Shown piece by piece: positions 1 through 9,064 of a stretch of 47,552 nucleotides of DNA. A model generated the notes under the pieces. The model was not told where the DNA came from, did no database searches, and worked only from the letters and a program-made list of their open reading frames with translations. Numbering within the stretch: position 1 is the first letter of the stretch; the number at the start of each line of letters is the position of its first letter. The translations under genes and the position numbers were made by a program. Source of the stretch: an uncultured Lachnospiraceae bacterium (GTDB taxonomy: Bacteria > Bacillota > Clostridia > Lachnospirales > Lachnospiraceae); contig CAMNQH010000025.1 of NCBI GenBank assembly GCA_946549035.1, forward strand, positions 1 through 47,552, read 5' to 3'.

Positions 1-889
1 TAAACATGGGCCATGTATGCTCCTCTTTATGGGCCAGACGTTCCAAAAACTCGCTTCCCTCTTCCATAATCGTAAGATCTGCGGAGAAATTCGTATCAAA
101 AACATAGTCGATTCCGCTTCTGCGCAAAGCCGCTACCAGACGTTTTACGGTGGCCTGCTCCCTGGTCATCTGAAAGCTTTCGCCCCAGGCAGCCCGCACG
201 GCAGGAGCGATCTGAACCACCACAATCTTATCCTCGTCTGCAATGGCGTCCACCAGTTTCTCCACATCGTCCCGTTCCCGCAAAGCTCCCACCGGGCAAT
301 GGGTAATGCACTGGCCGCAAAGGGAACAATCCGCCTCCTCTATCGTCCTGCTTTTAGATACATGAATGCCGGTGCGCTTTCCGGTATTTGCAATATCCCA
401 GACATTTAATCCCTGAATTTTTTCACATACCTGAACGCAGCGCATACATTTGATACATTTGGAAGCATCCCGAATCAGGGGAAATTCCTGATTCCAGTTA
501 TTTTCTTCATAGTTTTGGGGAAACCGAATCTCAAAAATATCCAAATCATTTGCTACAGTCTGAAGCTGGCAGTTCCCGCTTCTGGAACAGGTGGCGCAAC
601 GGAAATCGTGTTGTGATAAAATCAGTTCCACATTGGTCCTTCTGGCGCTCATAGCCTTTTTACTATGGGTGTATACCACCATACCCTCTTCTACAGCGGT
701 ATTACAGGAAGCTACTAACGTATCCTTCCCCTCAATTTCCACCACGCAGACACGGCATGCGCCGATTTCATTGATTTCTTTCAAAAAGCAGAGCTTAGGA
801 ATCAAAATCCCGACAGTAGCAGCCGCGTCGCAAATGGTAGTGCCCCTTGGCACCGAAACCTTCTGATTATCTATTGTCAAATTTACCAT
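1..889 (-). CDS. [FeFe]-hydrogenase catalytic subunit (3' end outside window)
   Basis: The visible 296 residues are the N-terminal electron-relay half of a group A [FeFe]-hydrogenase, which interconverts protons and H2 in the cytoplasm. Cysteines at 34, 45, 48 and 62 fit the plant-type [2Fe-2S] domain. His94 with Cys98, Cys101 and Cys107 fit the His-ligated [4Fe-4S] cluster. Cys145/148/151/155 and Cys188/191/194/198 form a two-[4Fe-4S] ferredoxin domain. From about residue 223 the H-cluster domain begins (IAPAVRAAWGESF, then FDTNFSADLTIMEEG), but the H-cluster cysteine motifs lie beyond base 1. The ATG at 889 overlaps the stop of the upstream flavoprotein gene by 7 bp, so the two are translationally coupled. 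The family assignment is firm; whether it is bifurcating, NAD(P)-linked or ferredoxin-only cannot be read from this part. Confidence 0.93.
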   Translation of the reverse strand, partial: MVNLTIDNQKVSVPRGTTICDAAATVGILIPKLCFLKEINEIGACRVCVVEIEGKDTLVASCNTAVEEGMVVYTHSKKAMSARRTNVELILSQHDFRCATCSRSGNCQLQTVANDLDIFEIRFPQNYEENNWNQEFPLIRDASKCIKCMRCVQVCEKIQGLNVWDIANTGKRTGIHVSKSRTIEEADCSLCGQCITHCPVGALRERDDVEKLVDAIADEDKIVVVQIAPAVRAAWGESFQMTREQATVKRLVAALRRSGIDYVFDTNFSADLTIMEEGSEFLERLAHKEEHTWPMF

Positions 890-2724
890 TTTTCTTCTCT
901 GCCTCCTCTCAGTATTCCGCATCCGAAGTGGTCGCAGCGCAGACACCTTGCAGATTCCTGCATGGCCTCTTCCAAGCTCATATTGTTCTCCACTCCTTCA
1001 AAGTCATACTTTCTCTCGCATGCCTCCCGTTCCGTCAGATGAATTCTTCCGCTGGGCAGCTTATTGTTCAGCCTGGGCTGGGGAATTTCCACATCACAGG
1101 AAATCTCATGATGGAAGCCCAGATAATTATCAATGTTGGCCGCCGCCGCTTTTCCGGCTGCAATGGCCTTGATTACCGTCGCCGGGCCTGATACGCAGTC
1201 TCCTCCGGCAAACACACCTTTTACGCCTGGAATCGAGCAGTCTTCCTCCGCCGTCAGGCAGTTCCATTTGGTGGGAATTCCAAATTCCTCAAAATGCTGG
1301 CATATAATGTCCTGACCGATTGCCACTAAAATAATATCGCATGCAATCCGCTCTTCTGTTTTATCTGCCTTTACCGGTCTTGGACGTCCTGCTTTGTCAT
1401 ATGTACCGCTGATCTGGGGCTGTGTCCACAGCGCTGTTACATTCCCTTGCTGGTCTGCTTCCACTCGCATGGGCGCCTGCAGGGTTAAAAGCTCTACTCC
1501 TTCTGCAACGGCTCCTTCGATCTCCGCCGGAAGAGCCGTCATATCCTTTTGACGTCTCCGGTAGACGATACTCACCTTATCCGCCTTGGCGCGAATCGCC
1601 GTCCTGGCGCAGTCCATAGCCACATTTCCTCCGCCGATTACCACTACTTTCTTCCCGGAGTAATCGGGGTAACGCTCGTAGCCTACCTCCCGCAGCATCT
1701 CCACAGCAGAATAAACGCCCTTGCTTTCCGCTCCTTCAATGCCGAAATGCTTTTCTGCATGTGCTCCGATAGCTACATAAACCGCATCATATTCTTTATT
1801 CAGCTGCTCCATGGTCACGTCTTTTCCAATATTGACATTGTACTTCACTTCCACGCCGGTAGAAAGAATCGCATCAATATCCTGCTGCAAACGCTCCCTG
1901 GGGAAACGGTAGTTGGGAATTCCATACCGAAGCATCCCTCCCAGCTTCGGCTTCTCTTCATATACCACGGTCTGATGTCCCATTAACTGCAGGAAATAGG
2001 CTGCGGTCAATCCGCTGGGGCCTCCCCCTACAATAGCCACCCGCTTTCCGGTAGACGGAGCCTTTTGGGGAACCTCCACCTTGTCTGGGGCGGCATTGTC
2101 TACGGCAAATCGTTTCAGGCCCCTAATATTCACCGAGCTGTCCAGCATATTCCTGCGGCACCGCTCTTCGCAGGGATGCTCGCAAATTAAGGCGCAGGCT
2201 GTGGGGAACGGATTGTCCTTGCGAATCAATTTCACGGCGTCTGCATACCTACCTTCTCCCACCAGGGCCACATACCCTGGAATATCAACCTTTGCCGGAC
2301 AAAGGGTAATACAAGGAATGGGCTGTTCAAAGGAAGCGGTACATTTCTTCTCCTGTACGTGAGAAAGATAATCTTCCTGGAACCCCTCCAGTCCCATTAA
2401 TACCATACGCGCCGCTTCAAACCCAATGGCACAGTCCGCTGTCAACTGGATATTCCTGGCCGTTTCCTCCAGAAGCTGCAGCGTTTTCATGGTTCCCCGA
2501 TTGTCCAAAATCTCTTCCATCAGGGTTTCCAGCTGTCCAAGTCCTACTCGGCAGGGTACGCATTTCCCGCAGGTCTGGGCATGGCAAACCTTCAAAAAGG
2601 AAAGCTGCATATCCACAGGACAGACACCAGGCGGGCTTGCAATGATCCTCTGCTCAAACTCCCGCATCAAACGTTCTGATGTGGAGTGGGCTTTGTTCGG
2701 TTTTGGCACATTCAACCTACTCAT
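883..2724 (-). CDS. NuoF-like iron-sulfur domain fused to GltD-like FAD/NAD(P) oxidoreductase
   Basis: This 613-residue protein is probably the pyridine-nucleotide partner of the overlapping hydrogenase. The N-terminus resembles only the C-terminal cluster domain of NuoF/HydB: TCGKCVPCR gives Cys52, 55 and 58, with Cys98 as fourth ligand; the NuoF FMN-binding domain is absent. It is followed by a glutamate-synthase-small-subunit (GltD/NfnB-type) module: cysteines 138 and 142, then 177, 181, 185 and 189, an FAD Rossmann motif GGGPSGLTAA (232-241), and an NAD(P) Rossmann motif GGGNVAMDCA (364-373). The C-terminus has a further cysteine group (CLRCDHFGCG). A strong AAGGAGG precedes the ATG. It is the first gene of the visible operon. 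No thioredoxin-like HydC/HndA gene is present upstream, where an unrelated gene lies 300 bp away. Domains are seen directly; the electron path is inferred. Confidence 0.85.
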   Translation of the reverse strand: MSRLNVPKPNKAHSTSERLMREFEQRIIASPPGVCPVDMQLSFLKVCHAQTCGKCVPCRVGLGQLETLMEEILDNRGTMKTLQLLEETARNIQLTADCAIGFEAARMVLMGLEGFQEDYLSHVQEKKCTASFEQPIPCITLCPAKVDIPGYVALVGEGRYADAVKLIRKDNPFPTACALICEHPCEERCRRNMLDSSVNIRGLKRFAVDNAAPDKVEVPQKAPSTGKRVAIVGGGPSGLTAAYFLQLMGHQTVVYEEKPKLGGMLRYGIPNYRFPRERLQQDIDAILSTGVEVKYNVNIGKDVTMEQLNKEYDAVYVAIGAHAEKHFGIEGAESKGVYSAVEMLREVGYERYPDYSGKKVVVIGGGNVAMDCARTAIRAKADKVSIVYRRRQKDMTALPAEIEGAVAEGVELLTLQAPMRVEADQQGNVTALWTQPQISGTYDKAGRPRPVKADKTEERIACDIILVAIGQDIICQHFEEFGIPTKWNCLTAEEDCSIPGVKGVFAGGDCVSGPATVIKAIAAGKAAAANIDNYLGFHHEISCDVEIPQPRLNNKLPSGRIHLTEREACERKYDFEGVENNMSLEEAMQESARCLRCDHFGCGILRGGREEKW

Positions 2725-2796
2725 TGTGAATCCTCCTTATGCGTTTTGTTAGAATTACACGAACATTTATTTACTAAAATACTATCCCTCGTACTA

Positions 2797-2825
2797 ATTC
2801 TATAATATCTCTTATGGAGCCACAA
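2797..2825 (-). promoter_or_regulatory. Candidate promoter of the hydrogenase operon
   Basis: On the minus strand TTGTGG and TAGAAT are separated by 17 bp, ending about 70 bp before the flavoprotein start. The -10 matches well, the -35 only half. The 301-bp gap upstream of the operon has no gene, so a promoter is expected here. Confidence 0.4.
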
Positions 2826-2857
2826 TACTAACAATCTGGGCATTGAATACCCTTCCA

Positions 2858-2870
2858 GTTACCTGGTAAC
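2858..2870. promoter_or_regulatory. Perfect palindrome upstream of the hydrogenase promoter
   Basis: GTTACC-T-GGTAAC is a perfect 6-bp inverted repeat about 35 bp upstream of the candidate -35 hexamer. The position suits an activator or repressor operator. The regulator is not identified; it does not match the Rex consensus. Confidence 0.35.
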
Positions 2871-3025
2871 CAAAAAGTCCCTGCTGCGCTTGTGTATTTT
2901 TTCTAATACAATCCGTTCTGATTTGTAGCACTTTCACAAATTACTTTGTTATTTGTTTGTCATACTATGCACTTTTTACAATTCCTTTCAAGCCTGCTCC
3001 TTTCTTTTTCTATGACAAGCGTACT

Positions 3026-3859
3026 TTAATCCGACTGCTTTACAAATTTTGTAAGTTCCTCTGCTGAATGAGAAATATCTTCTAAGGAGGCGTTGATTTT
3101 CTTGGTAGTCTCCGCCTGGACGCCGGCAAAATCATATACCTCTGTCACCGCGTCCGCTACCTTGCGAAACACCTCTGTAATCTCCTGAAGAGACTGGCTG
3201 ATCTCTTTGGCGGAGCTTCCGCTTACCTGCGCCAGTTTACCCATTTCTCCCGCTACTACCGAAAAACCTCTTCCGGCTTCTCCGGCCCTGGCGGCTTCAA
3301 TGGAAGCGTTTAAGGCCAAAATATTGGAGCGGGAGGCGTTCCCCTGAATGGCTTTTACCATCTCCGCCGCTTTTTCCACTTCTTTCTGCACCTGGCCAAA
3401 AACACTTCGAATTTGACTTAGCTTCTCTAAAAGGCTCACTGCCTCCTGGGCAATCTCCCCCACGCTGCCTTTGGAATGCTGCAGATTGTCGTCTAATACA
3501 TGAATCGCCTCCTGCACATGTTCCTGCTGTTCCATGGAGTAAGCGCAGGCGACTACGCCCACCACTTTTCCGCCTTCATGAATAGGCGTCAGAATTCCCT
3601 TGATGGGAACGCCAAACATTTCCTTGGGAAGCACACTGATATCCTGCCGGCCTGCTTCCATAGCTTCCAGCAAATTACGATGCGCGGGATTTTCCCAATC
3701 CAGATCCCCCGGCAAGGCAGTAGGCATCTTAAAATGCTTTCCCTGCCACACATTTATGACCCGTTCCCTGTCACACAAGGAAATCTGCATATCCCTTCCT
3801 GTAATCTCCTGCAGCAAAGGCAATGCCTGCTCCAACGCTTCCAAAATCTTGTATCCCAT
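3026..3859 (-). CDS. Soluble chemoreceptor-like protein (MCP signalling domain)
   Basis: This 277-residue protein has an N-terminal sensory region (about 1-115) with a PAS/GAF-like look, then a helical region and a methyl-accepting chemotaxis signalling domain. The conserved hairpin tip is visible at about 176-212 ([21 protein letters not shown]). There is no signal peptide or membrane segment, so it is a cytoplasmic receptor, and the signalling helices are much shorter than in full-length receptors. It follows scpB by 30 bp on the same strand with its own good Shine-Dalgarno (AAGGAGGAGC). It probably senses an intracellular cue and acts through a CheA/CheW array, or on another partner if the organism is non-motile. 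No che or fla genes lie in the window. The domain call is firm; the function is inferred. Confidence 0.85.
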   Translation of the reverse strand: MGYKILEALEQALPLLQEITGRDMQISLCDRERVINVWQGKHFKMPTALPGDLDWENPAHRNLLEAMEAGRQDISVLPKEMFGVPIKGILTPIHEGGKVVGVVACAYSMEQQEHVQEAIHVLDDNLQHSKGSVGEIAQEAVSLLEKLSQIRSVFGQVQKEVEKAAEMVKAIQGNASRSNILALNASIEAARAGEAGRGFSVVAGEMGKLAQVSGSSAKEISQSLQEITEVFRKVADAVTEVYDFAGVQAETTKKINASLEDISHSAEELTKFVKQSD

Positions 3860-3889
3860 CCTGCTCCTCCTTTTTCTGACTGTTTCAAG

Positions 3890-4459
3890 TTACACATCCA
3901 GCTTCATCTGCATCTCTTCCTCCGCCTGTTGTTTAAACTCCGCCAGCTGATCCTGATTCAGCACCGGAAGCTCGTCCATGGAGGTAACCCCAAAGCTGCG
4001 GAGAAATTCCTCCGTGGTTCCAAACAATAAGGGCCTTCCCGGCGCGTCAAGTCTCCCCAGCTCACAAACCAAGCGGTACTCCACCAGCTTATTCACCGCA
4101 TGGTCGCAGGACACCCCGCGGATTTTTTCAATCTCCAGCTTTGTAATAGGCTGTTTATATGCAATAATAGACAATGTCTCCAATAATACATCCGTCAGCA
4201 CCTGACGTTTGGGCTGCTTTGCAATTCGGATCAGATATTCATATAATTCCGTCTTTGTACAAAGCTGCAAAGATTGTTCCAGCTCCATTAACTGGATCCC
4301 CCGGTCTTCTTTTTTGTAACGTTCCATCATACCATGAGCCAGCTTGCGCACCTCTTCTTCCGTAATCTCCAGAGCCGCCGCAAGCTTTGAAATCTCCACT
4401 GAATCCCCCATGGTAAATAAAATTGCCTCTATGGCCGCCTCGCATTTTTGTTTTTTCAA
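3890..4459 (-). CDS. scpB: Segregation and condensation protein B
   Basis: This 189-residue protein is the winged-helix ScpB partner of the SMC-ScpA condensin, needed for chromosome compaction and segregation. The two winged-helix domains are recognisable (AAIEAILFTMGD at the start; LSIIAYKQPITKLEIEKIRGV near 115-135, the hallmark of the family). The start is a TTG at 4459, directly after an in-frame TAG and about 8 nt after an AGGGGGG Shine-Dalgarno; the next in-frame ATG would cut off the first 16 conserved residues. It lies 20 bp downstream of scpA in the usual scpA-scpB order. Confidence 0.95.
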   Translation of the reverse strand: MKKQKCEAAIEAILFTMGDSVEISKLAAALEITEEEVRKLAHGMMERYKKEDRGIQLMELEQSLQLCTKTELYEYLIRIAKQPKRQVLTDVLLETLSIIAYKQPITKLEIEKIRGVSCDHAVNKLVEYRLVCELGRLDAPGRPLLFGTTEEFLRSFGVTSMDELPVLNQDQLAEFKQQAEEEMQMKLDV

Positions 4460-4479
4460 CTAATCAGCCCCCCTGTTTT

Positions 4480-5226
4480 TCATGCTGCAATCCTGGATGT
4501 AATTTGAATATCGTCAAATATGTATTCCTGAGAAATACTGATATTTCCCATCTTCATCAGCTCCAACACCGCCAGAAATGTAACGATAATTTCCATTTTG
4601 CTGCTCTGGGCTTCTAATAATCCCCGGAAGCTAAAGGAGGTGTGCTCCTTTGCATATTCCAAAAGATACTCCATTTTATCTTCCAAAGAAACCTCTTCTT
4701 TTTCAATTTTGCCAAACTTAGAGCGTACTGGGTCGATGCGGTCTACCTGCTTTTTCATGATAGATTTAAAAATTGCATTGAGCCGGGAGAGGGTCACATC
4801 CGAAATCAATTCCTCCAAATTGACGGGCCGCTCATATTCCAGTACTTCTCTGGGAATCGTAGGAACCTTAAACATCACTCTTTGAGCATCCACCTGGCGG
4901 TCCCGAAGCTCATAGGAAATGCATTTATACATTTTATACTCCAAAAGCTGCTGTACCAGCTCCGCTCTCGGGTCTTCCTCCTCTTCCTCCTCGTCTATCG
5001 TCGGAAGAAGCATCCGGGATTTGATATCGATTAACGTAGCCGCCATTACCAAGAATTCACTCATCACGTTTAGATCCCGGCGTTTTAATTCATTGATATA
5101 TTCCATATATTGGTTTGTAATCTCTACAATGGGAATATCATAAATATTCACTTTATTTTTTTCCAATAAATGCAGCAGAAGATCCAAGGGGCCTTCAAAT
5201 ACCTGCAGCTTTACCTTCAAGTCCAT
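4480..5226 (-). CDS. scpA: Segregation and condensation protein A (kleisin)
   Basis: ScpA is the kleisin that bridges the SMC heads in the bacterial condensin. The 248-residue length and the N-terminal motif (LQVFEGPLDLLLHLLEKNKV, residues 7-26) are typical. An acidic linker (IDEEEEEED) follows residue 76, and a C-terminal winged helix ends in FLAVLELMKMGNISISQ. It sits between a metallophosphoesterase (26 bp upstream) and scpB (20 bp downstream), so it is probably co-transcribed with both. Confidence 0.96.
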   Translation of the reverse strand: MDLKVKLQVFEGPLDLLLHLLEKNKVNIYDIPIVEITNQYMEYINELKRRDLNVMSEFLVMAATLIDIKSRMLLPTIDEEEEEEDPRAELVQQLLEYKMYKCISYELRDRQVDAQRVMFKVPTIPREVLEYERPVNLEELISDVTLSRLNAIFKSIMKKQVDRIDPVRSKFGKIEKEEVSLEDKMEYLLEYAKEHTSFSFRGLLEAQSSKMEIIVTFLAVLELMKMGNISISQEYIFDDIQITSRIAA

Positions 5227-5252
5227 AACGTTTATCCTTTTTCCTTGTGATC

Positions 5253-6125
5253 CTATGAGGGTTTGGAGCCATCTGGCAGCAGACGGACCGCCACAAGCTC
5301 TGCACGGTTAAAAATACGGATATGAAATGTATGAGTACCAAGCCCCCGGCTGATAATCACCTTATTTCCAAACAGCTCATGGCAGCCGTCGTTATATTTG
5401 GGAAACCAGGTGAGTTGGGGAGAGAGCAGGCTTCCGATCCCCGGCAGGCGTATCAGTCCTCCATGGTTATGCCCGCAAAGGGTAAGATCCGCCCCCCAGG
5501 CCGCATATTCCTTACTGTAAGCCGGATTATGGGCCAGAAGTATCTGAAAATTGTCAGACGCCTCTCCCAGATTCCGCGTCAGCTCCTCTTCCTTAAGGGG
5601 AACAATATAACCTTTTTCGTAATAATCCATATCAAGCTCCAATCCGCTGACACAGATTTCATCTCCCTCCAAAGAAAGGGCTGCGGTTTCATTCTGTAAA
5701 AAATGAACCCCCATTCCTTTGGCTCTGGAGTAATAAGCGGAAAAATCACCATAGGCTAACATCTCTACCCGATTGACCCGGCTCTCGTGATTTCCCATCG
5801 CATAATAGACCGGAGCAATCTCCAATAAATGCTTTAACGTAACCAGCGCGCTGATATAAGAATCCTTCTGTTTGGAAACAATCATATCCCCGGCAATCAA
5901 AATACATTCCGGCTTCCATTCCCGAATGCGTTTCATCAGCCTTTCGTTTTCTTTTCCATAAGAAAATCCGTGCAGATCTGCAAGCACTACAAACCGATGC
6001 TCTTTTTTGATTTTTCCGGAACTTATGGGATATTCCGTCACTTCAAACCGCTTTAACTCCAAATACTGCCAGAGGATATAACATAATCCCAAGCATATAA
6101 GGACTCCCGCCGCTTTCCATATCAT
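5253..6125 (-). CDS. Membrane-anchored metallophosphoesterase (YaeI/YkuE type)
   Basis: This is a calcineurin-like phosphoesterase of 290 residues with one N-terminal membrane helix (about 4-20). The dimetal-site motifs are all present: LADLHG (Asp50, His52), AGDM (Asp80), GNHE (Asn112, His113), LLAHNP, and GHNHGG near 220. Relatives such as YaeI/YkuE are linked to lipid or envelope phosphoester hydrolysis; the substrate here is unknown. It begins a minus-strand run with scpA-scpB. The start has a GAGGT Shine-Dalgarno. The 128 bp between it and the divergent carboxypeptidase gene must hold both promoters, but I cannot assign hexamers with confidence. Confidence 0.88.
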   Translation of the reverse strand: MIWKAAGVLICLGLCYILWQYLELKRFEVTEYPISSGKIKKEHRFVVLADLHGFSYGKENERLMKRIREWKPECILIAGDMIVSKQKDSYISALVTLKHLLEIAPVYYAMGNHESRVNRVEMLAYGDFSAYYSRAKGMGVHFLQNETAALSLEGDEICVSGLELDMDYYEKGYIVPLKEEELTRNLGEASDNFQILLAHNPAYSKEYAAWGADLTLCGHNHGGLIRLPGIGSLLSPQLTWFPKYNDGCHELFGNKVIISRGLGTHTFHIRIFNRAELVAVRLLPDGSKPS

Positions 6126-6253
6126 TCTGCTCTACCTCACATCTTTCACTTCTGCCATTTAAAAAAAGCTGAAATAAAGGGAATTTTTACCTTTTTATCA
6201 TATTTTCCGTCTCTGTAGATTACATTATAGAGAAACCCTCTGGGAGGTCTGCA

Positions 6254-7417
6254 ATGCATCTTCTATCTCTTATACTCTCCATAAGCCTGCTGTTTACCGG
6301 CCCTATTTATCGGGAAGAAGCCGTATCTTCTGGGGAGGAGGTCTCCGTCTCGGCCCCAAGCGCCCTGTTGATGGAAGCATCCACCGGAACCGTTGTCTAT
6401 GAAAAGGACGCCCATACCGAACTTCACCCGGCCAGTATTACAAAAATCATGACGCTGATCCTTATTTTCGACGCCCTGGAAAAAGGTTCCATTCATCTGG
6501 AGGATACGGTAACGGTCTCCGAATACGCCGCCAGCATGGGCGGTTCCCAGGTATTCTTAGAGCCTGGGGAAACTCAGACCGTGGACACCATGATCAAATG
6601 TATCAGCATTGCTTCCGCTAACGACGCCTGTGTTGCAATGGCAGAATTTATTTGCGGCAGCGAACAGGAATTTGTCCGCCAGATGAACGAACGGGCCAAA
6701 GGGCTTGGTATGGAAAATACCAATTTTGTCAACTGCTGCGGCCTGGACGTAGACGGCCATATGACCACGGCCTACGACGTGGCGCTTATGTCCCGGGAGC
6801 TGATTACACGCCATCCCCAAATACATAATTATTGTACCATTTGGATGGAAAATATCACCCATGTGACCAAAAAAGGCTCCACTGAATTTGGGCTTACCAA
6901 TACTAATAAGCTCATCCGCCAATATGAATATGCCACAGGATTGAAAACTGGATCCACGGATTTGGCAAAATATTGTGTTTCCGCCACGGCCGAGCGAGAC
7001 GGCATGAAGCTCATCGCCGTGATTATGGCGGCTCCTGATTATAAAGTACGGTTTGCCGACGCCACCAATCTGTTGAATTACGGCTTCGGCCGGTGCCAGG
7101 TTTATGAGGATCCGAATCAGGACGCTCTGCCTTCTCTTACGCTTACCGGAGGCACAAAGGATCTGGTATCTATCCGCTATGGCTCTCCTTTCCGTTATCT
7201 GGATGTAGAAGGCTCAGACCTTTCCGCCGTAACAAAAGAGCTCCAGCTTCCAGAATCCGTATCAGCCCCCATACAAGAGCAAGACCTGGCCGGTAAAGCC
7301 GTATACAAACTAAACGGCTCTGAAATCGGAAGCGTAGACATCTTATTTGACGAATCCGTAGAGGAAGCTCATTTTAAAGATTATTTTCTACGGGCCCTAG
7401 AGCTTCTGCTGCTCTAA
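6254..7417 (+). CDS. D-alanyl-D-alanine carboxypeptidase (PBP5-like, DacA/DacF type)
   Basis: This secreted class C low-molecular-weight penicillin-binding protein trims the terminal D-Ala from peptidoglycan stem peptides. The serine-peptidase triad motifs are all present: Ser61-Ile-Thr-Lys64, Ser121-Ala-Asn123 and Lys231-Thr-Gly233. A short hydrophobic N-terminus (3-16) serves as signal peptide. The C-terminal region (about 290-385) fits a PBP5-like beta domain and ends in a leucine-rich stretch (LELLLL), which may be the membrane-associating tail. The ATG follows GGGAGG at normal spacing. It is divergent from the scpAB run. In many clostridia a dac gene neighbours scpAB in the same direction; here it is inverted. 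Confidence 0.93.
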   Translation: MHLLSLILSISLLFTGPIYREEAVSSGEEVSVSAPSALLMEASTGTVVYEKDAHTELHPASITKIMTLILIFDALEKGSIHLEDTVTVSEYAASMGGSQVFLEPGETQTVDTMIKCISIASANDACVAMAEFICGSEQEFVRQMNERAKGLGMENTNFVNCCGLDVDGHMTTAYDVALMSRELITRHPQIHNYCTIWMENITHVTKKGSTEFGLTNTNKLIRQYEYATGLKTGSTDLAKYCVSATAERDGMKLIAVIMAAPDYKVRFADATNLLNYGFGRCQVYEDPNQDALPSLTLTGGTKDLVSIRYGSPFRYLDVEGSDLSAVTKELQLPESVSAPIQEQDLAGKAVYKLNGSEIGSVDILFDESVEEAHFKDYFLRALELLLL

Positions 7418-7465
7418 TACGCCGCCCTTTGATTCTGAAACCCTGGCGTTTCTGTTTTCATGCAG

Positions 7466-9028
7466 CTACACCAAAGGCGCCAGCAAACGCAGCACACTTA
7501 ACACCACTCGCTTGATCCAGGGCTGATTTTTACAAAATTCCAGAGTAATCTCTCTGGATCTGGCGATGGTATCCAGGGAATCCTCCTTGACCTTTAAAAC
7601 CGCCTTGGTCTGGTACATCCAGACTCCGCATTCAAAATGCAGATACAGGCTTCGATAGTCCATATTAATGCTCCCTACCGTCGCCACTCTGTCATCGCAC
7701 ACAAAAGATTTTGCATGAATAAATCCCGGCTTATATTGATATATCCGGATGCCGCACTCCAAAAGCCTCCGGTAATACGACTGGCTCATCCAAAACACTA
7801 ATTTCTTATCGGGAATTTCCGGTGTAACAATCCGCACATCCACGCCGCTTTTGGCCGCGTTTCGCAAATACGTCAGCATTTCATTATCCAAAATCAGGTA
7901 AGGCGTAAAAATATAGACGTAATCCCTGGCATGGCCGATGATATTCATATAGACATTTTCCCCTACCTTTTCCCCGTCCAGCGGAGAATCCCCATAAGGC
8001 TGTACGTATCCGTCCGCCACAAAAGATTTTTTTTGATAATGCTTTGGATGATAGTCCAAATAGTTCTCGGAAGAGTGATTAATATAGTTCCACATCTCCA
8101 AAAACATCAATGTAAAGCTCCATACTCCATCCCCCTCCAGGCGGATGCCGGTATCCTTCCAATATCCAAAGCGTTCCAATTCATTGATATATTCATCCGC
8201 CAGGTTCAGCCCTCCAGTATATCCAACCGTGCCGTCCACCACAAAAATTTTTCGATGGTCCCGGTTATTCATAATAATGGACATAATGGGACGCAGCTGG
8301 TTAAAAGCCATGCATTTGATTCCAAGCTCCTGCATTTGCAAATAATACTTGTGGGGCAGGGTGGTAACACATCCAAAATCATCGTAAATCAAACGCACGT
8401 CTACGCCTTGGGCTACTTTTTCTTTCAAAATCTCCAAAATCTGGCCAAACATACTGCCTTCTGCAATGATAAAAAATTCCAGGAAAATAAAGTGCTTTGC
8501 CTGCCTTAAGTCTTTTAGCATATTGGGAAACATTTCTTCCCCGCACTTATAATAAGTTACTTCTGTATTGGTATATACAGGAAAATCCGACCAATCGGAT
8601 ATATATTTAGACTGATTGGCAATACTTTTGCTCTCTTGATAAATGTTTCGTTCCAATTCTTTATTTTTGGGAAGGAACTGACGTATTTCGCAATGTACCC
8701 GCTCCATATCTTCCCTGGTGGCTTTCGTCAGTACGGAACGGCCAAATACAAAATAAATCAACAGCCCCAAAATCGGAAAAATCAAAATCACAAAGGTCCA
8801 GACCAGCTTATATGCCGGGTTGCTCCACTGATTGATAATATACAGTACAACTACGGCTCCTACAATCTGAAACAAAATATTAATAAAAGAAAATTGAATG
8901 CTGAATTGGTACACTAAAAAAAACAGCCAGCAAAACTGAAGCAATACCGCCAGCCCTACCACCAGCACCCTTCCCAGCAACACTTTTTTTACTTGTTTTA
9001 CCGCAACGGTATCCTTGGGATTTTTCAT
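7466..9028 (-). CDS. cls: Cardiolipin synthase
   Basis: This is a phospholipase D superfamily enzyme that condenses two phosphatidylglycerols to cardiolipin at the membrane. It has 520 residues, with hydrophobic segments in the first 90 (residues about 15-38, 43-62 and 70-92) for membrane anchoring. Two HKD motifs are visible: HRKIFVVDG around His258 followed by TGGLN, and HAKSFVCDD around His438 followed by GSINMDYRS. It is convergent with the carboxypeptidase gene (48 bp between the ends) and follows the subtilase gene by 36 bp on the same strand. The family assignment is strong. Confidence 0.95.
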   Translation of the reverse strand: MKNPKDTVAVKQVKKVLLGRVLVVGLAVLLQFCWLFFLVYQFSIQFSFINILFQIVGAVVVLYIINQWSNPAYKLVWTFVILIFPILGLLIYFVFGRSVLTKATREDMERVHCEIRQFLPKNKELERNIYQESKSIANQSKYISDWSDFPVYTNTEVTYYKCGEEMFPNMLKDLRQAKHFIFLEFFIIAEGSMFGQILEILKEKVAQGVDVRLIYDDFGCVTTLPHKYYLQMQELGIKCMAFNQLRPIMSIIMNNRDHRKIFVVDGTVGYTGGLNLADEYINELERFGYWKDTGIRLEGDGVWSFTLMFLEMWNYINHSSENYLDYHPKHYQKKSFVADGYVQPYGDSPLDGEKVGENVYMNIIGHARDYVYIFTPYLILDNEMLTYLRNAAKSGVDVRIVTPEIPDKKLVFWMSQSYYRRLLECGIRIYQYKPGFIHAKSFVCDDRVATVGSINMDYRSLYLHFECGVWMYQTKAVLKVKEDSLDTIARSREITLEFCKNQPWIKRVVLSVLRLLAPLV

Positions 9029-9064
9029 AATCGTATCACACCTGCCTCTTTCGTAACTACTGTA

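Noticed and set aside
2900-2960. Rex-like site (TTTGTGAAAGTGCTACAAA) upstream of the hydrogenase operon
   Set aside because: The half-sites TTGT/ACAA are spaced 17 rather than 18 bp and the inner TTAA-type bases do not match; it also lies far from the candidate promoter.
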